Source of the DNA: Succinatimonas sp. CAG:777
GTDB taxonomy: Bacteria > Pseudomonadota > Gammaproteobacteria > Enterobacterales > Succinivibrionaceae
Length of the DNA stretch: 9,401 bases
Reading direction: 5' to 3'
Assembly: GCA_000431835.1 (NCBI GenBank)
Contig: HF987918.1
Coordinates: 1-9,401 of the forward strand
Within the stretch, counting starts at the first letter, position 1; each line of letters starts with the position of its first letter. The notes beneath the pieces were generated by a model that did no database searches, had not been told where the DNA came from, and was given only the letters and a program-made list of their open reading frames with translations. Below are positions 7,150 to 9,401 of the stretch, piece by piece. Both the position numbers and the translations under genes were made by a program.

Positions 7150-7178
7150 TTCACAGTAAGCAAAGCTACTGTTACACT
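7150..7178 (+). promoter_or_regulatory. Sigma-70-type promoter of the tetR pseudogene
   Basis: TTCACA (7150-7155) and TACACT (7173-7178) are separated by 17 bases, a good housekeeping promoter about 30 bases upstream of the ATG at 7207. The stretch also contains AAGGA before the ATG (AAGGATCCACCAACATG), a clear Shine-Dalgarno. The spacer holds an inverted repeat, listed separately. Confidence 0.6.
7153..7172. promoter_or_regulatory. Operator-like palindrome inside the tetR promoter spacer
   Basis: ACAGTA (7153-7158) and TACTGT (7167-7172) are perfect reverse complements around an 8-base centre, AGCAAAGC, which has partial symmetry (GC-AAA-GC). The 20-bp site fills the space between the -35 and -10 elements. 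That is the classic position for autorepression by a TetR-family protein, so it is probably the operator of the now broken regulator. Binding is inferred, not shown. Confidence 0.5.
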
Positions 7179-7206
7179 CACGCGATAACCATAAGGATCC
7201 ACCAAC

Positions 7207-7838
7207 ATGGCAAGACGTAAAAAAGAACAACAAAGTGTACACAGAAAAGCAATAGCTTTAGTTGCTCAAGATCTGTTTTTACAAAAATGAATTGAGCATA
7301 CAAGCATGGACGATATAGCCAAAAATTCAGGTTACAGCAAAGCTACTTTGTATGTTTATTTTAAAAGTAAAGAGATCTTAACTTCATACTTAGTGTTGCA
7401 AAGTATGCAAACCCTTTATGATTTTATTTACAAAGCTCTTCATGAAAATAACACCTGTAAAGAACGTTTCTTTGGTATTTGCAATTCACTTTATGAATAT
7501 AAAAAGCTCTATCACTGTACTTCTCATTAGTTCACAAAACCATTAGATTTAATGAAAATTGTGACAACTTTTTGCCTGAAGAAAAGGAATCTTTTGAAAG
7601 AGGTGAAAAGATTAACGCTATTGTCTATGAGTTTTTTGAATTTTGAATGAAAGAAGGAGAATTTAGCTCTGATCTTAAAATCATGCCAACTATCTTTACC
7701 ATATGAGGTATGGTATCAGGACTTATCGAGTTAGGATCAGCAAAAGAAGATTACCTAAAAAAAGTCATAAAGGATGGTAAAATCGACTTTTTACAAAATA
7801 GCTCTTCGCTTATTTTTGACTCTCTAAAAGCAGAGTAG
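7207..7838 (+). pseudogene. TetR/AcrR-family transcriptional regulator, disrupted by three TGA codons and one frameshift
   Basis: The intact form would be a repressor of about 210 residues with an N-terminal helix-turn-helix. The frame opens at ATG 7207 (MARRKKEQQ) after an AAGGA Shine-Dalgarno and shows the TetR signature TSMDDIAKNSGYSKATLYVY followed by FKSKE. The frame is broken by TGA at 7288-7290, by loss of one base at the A-run 7501-7505, by TGA at 7644-7646 and by TGA at 7704-7706; it ends at TAG 7836-7838. After the shift the text is still protein-like, with LYFSLVHKTIRFNE, MKEGEFSSDL and GMVSGLIEL typical of TetR C-terminal domains. By family pattern the first two TGAs stand where glycine is usual (KGIEH, GMKEGEF) and the third where tryptophan is usual (WGMVSG). 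No single codon reassignment fits all three well. With the frameshift, a young pseudogene is the simplest reading. Residual translation could start at ATG 7306, but it would lack helix one. Confidence 0.8.
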
Positions 7839-7898
7839 TTCTTATTAAAGAACATATCTTATAACATGCCTTATCTTGAACAGTAACTTCACTTACGA

Positions 7899-7924
7899 TA
7901 AAAAAGGGAGGCTTACGCCTCCCC
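7899..7924 (-). terminator. Strong intrinsic terminator facing left
   Basis: On the minus strand, GGGAGGC-GTAA-GCCTCCC forms a perfect 7-bp GC-rich stem with a tetraloop, followed directly by a run of T residues. It is the best-formed terminator in the window. It lies about 50 bases beyond the stop codon of the maltoporin-like tail, which it presumably once served. It may also limit read-through from the right into the tetR pseudogene. Confidence 0.85.
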
Positions 7925-7976
7925 ATAGATGATTATCAAACAAGTTAGTTTATATAAAGTGTTCTACACTAACCGA

Positions 7977-8060
7977 TTACCACCAAGCTTCAGCCTGGAT
8001 ACCGAACATGTAGTTATCCTTGTAGTACTTATCGCCGTCAGCGTTGCGAATACCCTTAGT
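7977..8060 (-). pseudogene. 3' tail of a maltoporin-like outer-membrane protein gene
   Basis: Only the last 27 or so codons survive, reading ...KGIRNADGDKYYKD then NYMFGIQAEAWW and TAA (7979-7977). The C-terminus resembles E. coli LamB, which as I recall ends FGAQMEIWW; a terminal aromatic beta strand is the usual signature of an outer-membrane barrel. The frame stays open for about 11 more codons upstream, but that part does not look related, and it ends in a stop at 8096-8094. There is no start codon or ribosome binding site. A strong terminator stands downstream. I read this as the remnant of a deleted lamB-type gene. The porin family could be another one, because the surviving piece is short. 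Confidence 0.5.
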
Positions 8061-8095
8061 CCTCAATTTCTGAGATGTCAAAGATCTAGGAGCCT

Positions 8096-8200
8096 ATGAA
8101 CAATGCTTTATATGAAGCAATGACCACAAAAGGCAGCATCAAAGATGCTCTTGTAAAAGGAGCTAATAAAGTCCGTGAGGACATTAAGAATTCACAATAA
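8096..8200 (+). pseudogene. 3' tail resembling the C-terminus of a sugar-binding ABC transporter protein (possibly malE-like)
   Basis: The frame encodes 34 residues, MNNALYEAMTTKGSIKDALV then KGANKVREDIKNSQ, ending TAA at 8198-8200. The pattern of an amphipathic helix, then S-x-x-x-AL and a charged helix, matches the C-terminal ends of family 1 solute-binding proteins such as MalE (compare VDEALKDAQ). A terminator follows 33 bases later, as expected at the end of a real gene. In-frame TAG stands two codons before the ATG, and AGGAG lies only three bases before it. It could therefore be a free-standing small protein, but I favour a gene remnant. Its 5' end meets the maltoporin-like tail within about 40 bases, and the two point away from each other. 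Confidence 0.4.
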
Positions 8201-8232
8201 CTAGTACTCTTACATTTAGATAAATGCTTTTA

Positions 8233-8262
8233 GTAGCTCATCTTCTGTGGGCTACATTTTTT
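8233..8262 (+). terminator. Intrinsic terminator after the sugar-binding-protein-like tail
   Basis: GTAGCTCA (8233-8240) pairs with TGGGCTAC (8248-8255) over 8 positions with one G-T wobble. The loop is 7 bases and ATTTTTT follows directly. It lies 33 bases after the TAA at 8200 and about 120 bases before the next gene. It supports the idea that the short frame before it was the end of a full gene. Confidence 0.75.
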
Positions 8263-8300
8263 CAAAAAAATTTCATCAAACTTACTTGGAAATTTCAAAT

Positions 8301-8314
8301 TTTGTAAGTACAAA
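8301..8314. promoter_or_regulatory. 14-bp palindrome upstream of the last gene
   Basis: TTTGTA-AG-TACAAA is a perfect inverted repeat with a two-base centre. It lies about 25 bases upstream of the -10 element at 8339, where an activator or repressor could contact polymerase. The regulator is unknown, and the palindrome is AT-rich enough that chance cannot be excluded. Confidence 0.3.
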
Positions 8315-8335
8315 TCATCAGGTACTAATTAAGGC

Positions 8336-8344
8336 TGTTATACT
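8336..8344 (+). promoter_or_regulatory. Extended -10 promoter for the DUF3626-like gene
   Basis: TGTTATACT matches the extended -10 form TGnTATAAT with one mismatch. The -35 region has no good hexamer, as often seen with extended -10 promoters. It lies about 40 bases before the start codon. AGGA (8374-8377) with a 5-base spacer gives a good ribosome binding site for ATG 8383. Confidence 0.55.
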
Positions 8345-8382
8345 GATTAAAATTAAATAACAAAATAAGAAATAGGAATAAT

Positions 8383-9204
8383 ATGACACTTCCTTGCCTT
8401 AAAAATTTTAAAAATTATCAGAACAACTACTACTCAGTCTTGATGCAAATACCTGGCTTTAAAGAATCAGCATTAGTTATTGAGGACTTTTTAAAGCAGA
8501 TCATCGCTGAAGGTGATTTTTACATCAAGGTACCTACTAAGGTCTTACCTTTAATCTTAGAGTGTGGATACCTCAAAAACGCTGTGCAAGCTGGGAAAAC
8601 AGCAAGTGGCGGTGGACCTGCTGCCAGAATTAAGAGTACTGAGTTTATGTTTGGATGTAGCCAAAATGAGCTTACCAAGCCAGACTACCCTCGCTTTGGT
8701 TATCTCTCATCTCCAGATCCTAAGATCAATATGCTTATGACTTATGACATGACATATCAGTATGGAGATGCCACCATTAAATTAAAGAAAGATAACCTCT
8801 TTGACAGAACCACTCTGACAATCGGTACCTCATTAGATTTCATGAGCTTTGCATATCTAATTCCTACATTGCTCACCGATCCAAAAGCAACCTGTATCTT
8901 TGGTGTAGCTACACACCTAGCCTCAGGTAAAGATGCAGCACCATACGGCCCTGGTAACATTAAGAACTATCTGTTCATAGCTGATAAGATAAAAGACGGG
9001 ACCATCAACAAAAATAACTTCTACAACATTGATGAATTATTAGGTGGTAAGAACCCTCTATTAAGGTTCTTTGAGCTTCAGTTCCATGGAGACATTAAGC
9101 TTAGCGATTTTGAAAGAATCGATTATATGGAAGAACCAGATGAAGAGGTTATCAAAGGCTTTGTAGCTAAAGGCATTACTGTCGAAGAACAATCAATAAT
9201 ATAA
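8383..9204 (+). CDS. DUF3626 / Mu F-type ADP-ribosyltransferase-like protein (tentative)
   Basis: A soluble protein of 273 residues with no signal peptide or membrane segment; its cellular role is unknown. Several motifs in order recall DUF3626 and the related ADP-ribosyltransferase-like domains of phage Mu F-type proteins, judged from memory. They are a basic ARIKSTEF stretch (80-88), PRFGYLSS (103-110), YGDATIKLKK (127-136), RTTLTIGTS (142-150) and FFELQFHGDIKL (229-240), the last comparable to YIEAQVHG in those families. If the fold is right, Arg82, the Thr/Ser strand near 143-150 and Glu231 would be candidates for the NAD-binding and catalytic positions, which is inference. The N-terminal 80 residues have no recognised motif. 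The start is ATG with AGGA five bases upstream, behind an extended -10 promoter, and a strong terminator follows the TAA. It is a single-gene unit. No antitoxin, immunity or phage gene is adjacent, although the next gene is out of view. The reading frame is certain; the family assignment is moderate to low. Confidence 0.6.
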   Translation: MTLPCLKNFKNYQNNYYSVLMQIPGFKESALVIEDFLKQIIAEGDFYIKVPTKVLPLILECGYLKNAVQAGKTASGGGPAARIKSTEFMFGCSQNELTKPDYPRFGYLSSPDPKINMLMTYDMTYQYGDATIKLKKDNLFDRTTLTIGTSLDFMSFAYLIPTLLTDPKATCIFGVATHLASGKDAAPYGPGNIKNYLFIADKIKDGTINKNNFYNIDELLGGKNPLLRFFELQFHGDIKLSDFERIDYMEEPDEEVIKGFVAKGITVEEQSII

Positions 9205-9232
9205 AAATACACTCCATTATATAACTTCAAAA

Positions 9233-9258
9233 GCTCCTCTCATGAGGAGCACTTTTTC
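9233..9258 (+). terminator. Intrinsic terminator after the DUF3626-like gene
   Basis: GCTCCTC-TCAT-GAGGAGC is a perfect 7-bp stem with a tetraloop (9233-9250), followed by ACTTTTTC. It starts 29 bases after the stop codon and closes the transcription unit. Confidence 0.88.
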
Positions 9259-9304
9259 ATCTATAGAACATCTACAAGATCTCTTTAACATCAAAAAGTA
9301 GAGT

Positions 9305-9323
9305 AAAAAAATCCGATTTTTTT
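9305..9323. repeat. A/T-run inverted repeat in the right-hand intergenic end
   Basis: AAAAAAATC-C-GATTTTTTT is a perfect 9-bp inverted repeat around one base. It is too tight to form a normal hairpin without opening its centre. Bases 9259-9401 otherwise show no gene I can support; they probably lead into the next gene beyond the edge. Confidence 0.3.
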
Positions 9324-9375
9324 TATGTAATTTTGTGGATCAGAGTAGTTTGAAACTAGACAGAAAACGACAAAA

Positions 9376-9389
9376 GGCTTAAATAAGCC
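9376..9389. repeat. 14-bp palindrome near the right edge
   Basis: GGCTTA-AA-TAAGCC is a perfect inverted repeat 12 bases from the window edge, just before a TTATAA sequence that could be a -10 element for an unseen gene. It might be an operator, but nothing more can be said from this window. Confidence 0.3.
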
Positions 9390-9401
9390 AAATGTTATAA
9401 A

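Noticed and set aside
7207..7838. Intact tetR under a TGA-as-Trp or TGA-as-Gly code
   Set aside because: Neither residue fits all three sites, a frameshift remains, and the neighbouring gene uses TGG for all four Trp. Kept as a finding to test, not as the call.
8757..8960. 67-codon minus-strand frame inside the DUF3626-like gene
   Set aside because: Shadow of the plus-strand gene, which has a promoter, ribosome site and terminator.
8383..9204. Asparagine synthetase AsnA
   Set aside because: Considered briefly; none of the AsnA motifs is present, and the motifs seen fit DUF3626/ART-like proteins better.
9259..9401. Small gene or CRISPR-like repeats at the right end
   Set aside because: No frame with a start and ribosome site, and no repeated units; only AT-rich palindromes.

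Overview
The window looks like chromosomal DNA from an AT-rich, strictly anaerobic gammaproteobacterium, possibly a gut or rumen Succinivibrionaceae-type organism. That is an inference: it carries a membrane-anchored one-PDZ DegS protease (the gammaproteobacterial sigma-E pathway), a biotin synthase that resembles clostridial enzymes, and a giant activase/dehydratase-like iron-sulfur protein of the kind found in obligate anaerobes. I see no rRNA, tRNA, CRISPR array, transposase or phage structural operon.

Layout. Bases 1-167 (minus) hold the N-terminal part of an unrecognised gene running off the left edge, divergent from degS (242-1324, plus). A hairpin terminator separates degS from the convergent bioB (1411-2385, minus). 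A gene-free stretch of about 395 bases follows, with a likely bioB promoter, several inverted repeats and an orphan Shine-Dalgarno with a four-codon ORF. Next is a single 4.2-kb gene (2781-7019, plus) for a 1412-residue protein. It has two tandem BadF/BcrA-type ATPase modules, a cysteine cluster, a DUF2229 region and HgdB-like segments. A hairpin follows it.

Bases 7100-8270 are decaying DNA. A TetR-family regulator (7207-7838) keeps a convincing promoter with an operator-like palindrome in its spacer, but its frame is broken by three TGA codons and one frameshift. Next to it are two short gene tails that point away from each other, each still followed by its own terminator. One is a maltoporin-like C-terminus (minus). 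The other resembles the C-terminus of a sugar-binding protein (plus). They may be the two ends of a deleted divergent maltose locus.

The last gene (8383-9204, plus) has its own promoter and terminator. It encodes a soluble 273-residue protein with motifs I associate with DUF3626 / phage Mu F-type ADP-ribosyltransferase-like proteins. The final 140 bases hold no gene I can support.

The genes appear to be independent single-gene transcription units, most with their own terminator, not one pathway. The points most worth following are the all-in-one activase/dehydratase-like protein, the BioB with serine in place of one canonical [2Fe-2S] cysteine, the TGA-interrupted tetR, and the deletion scar.
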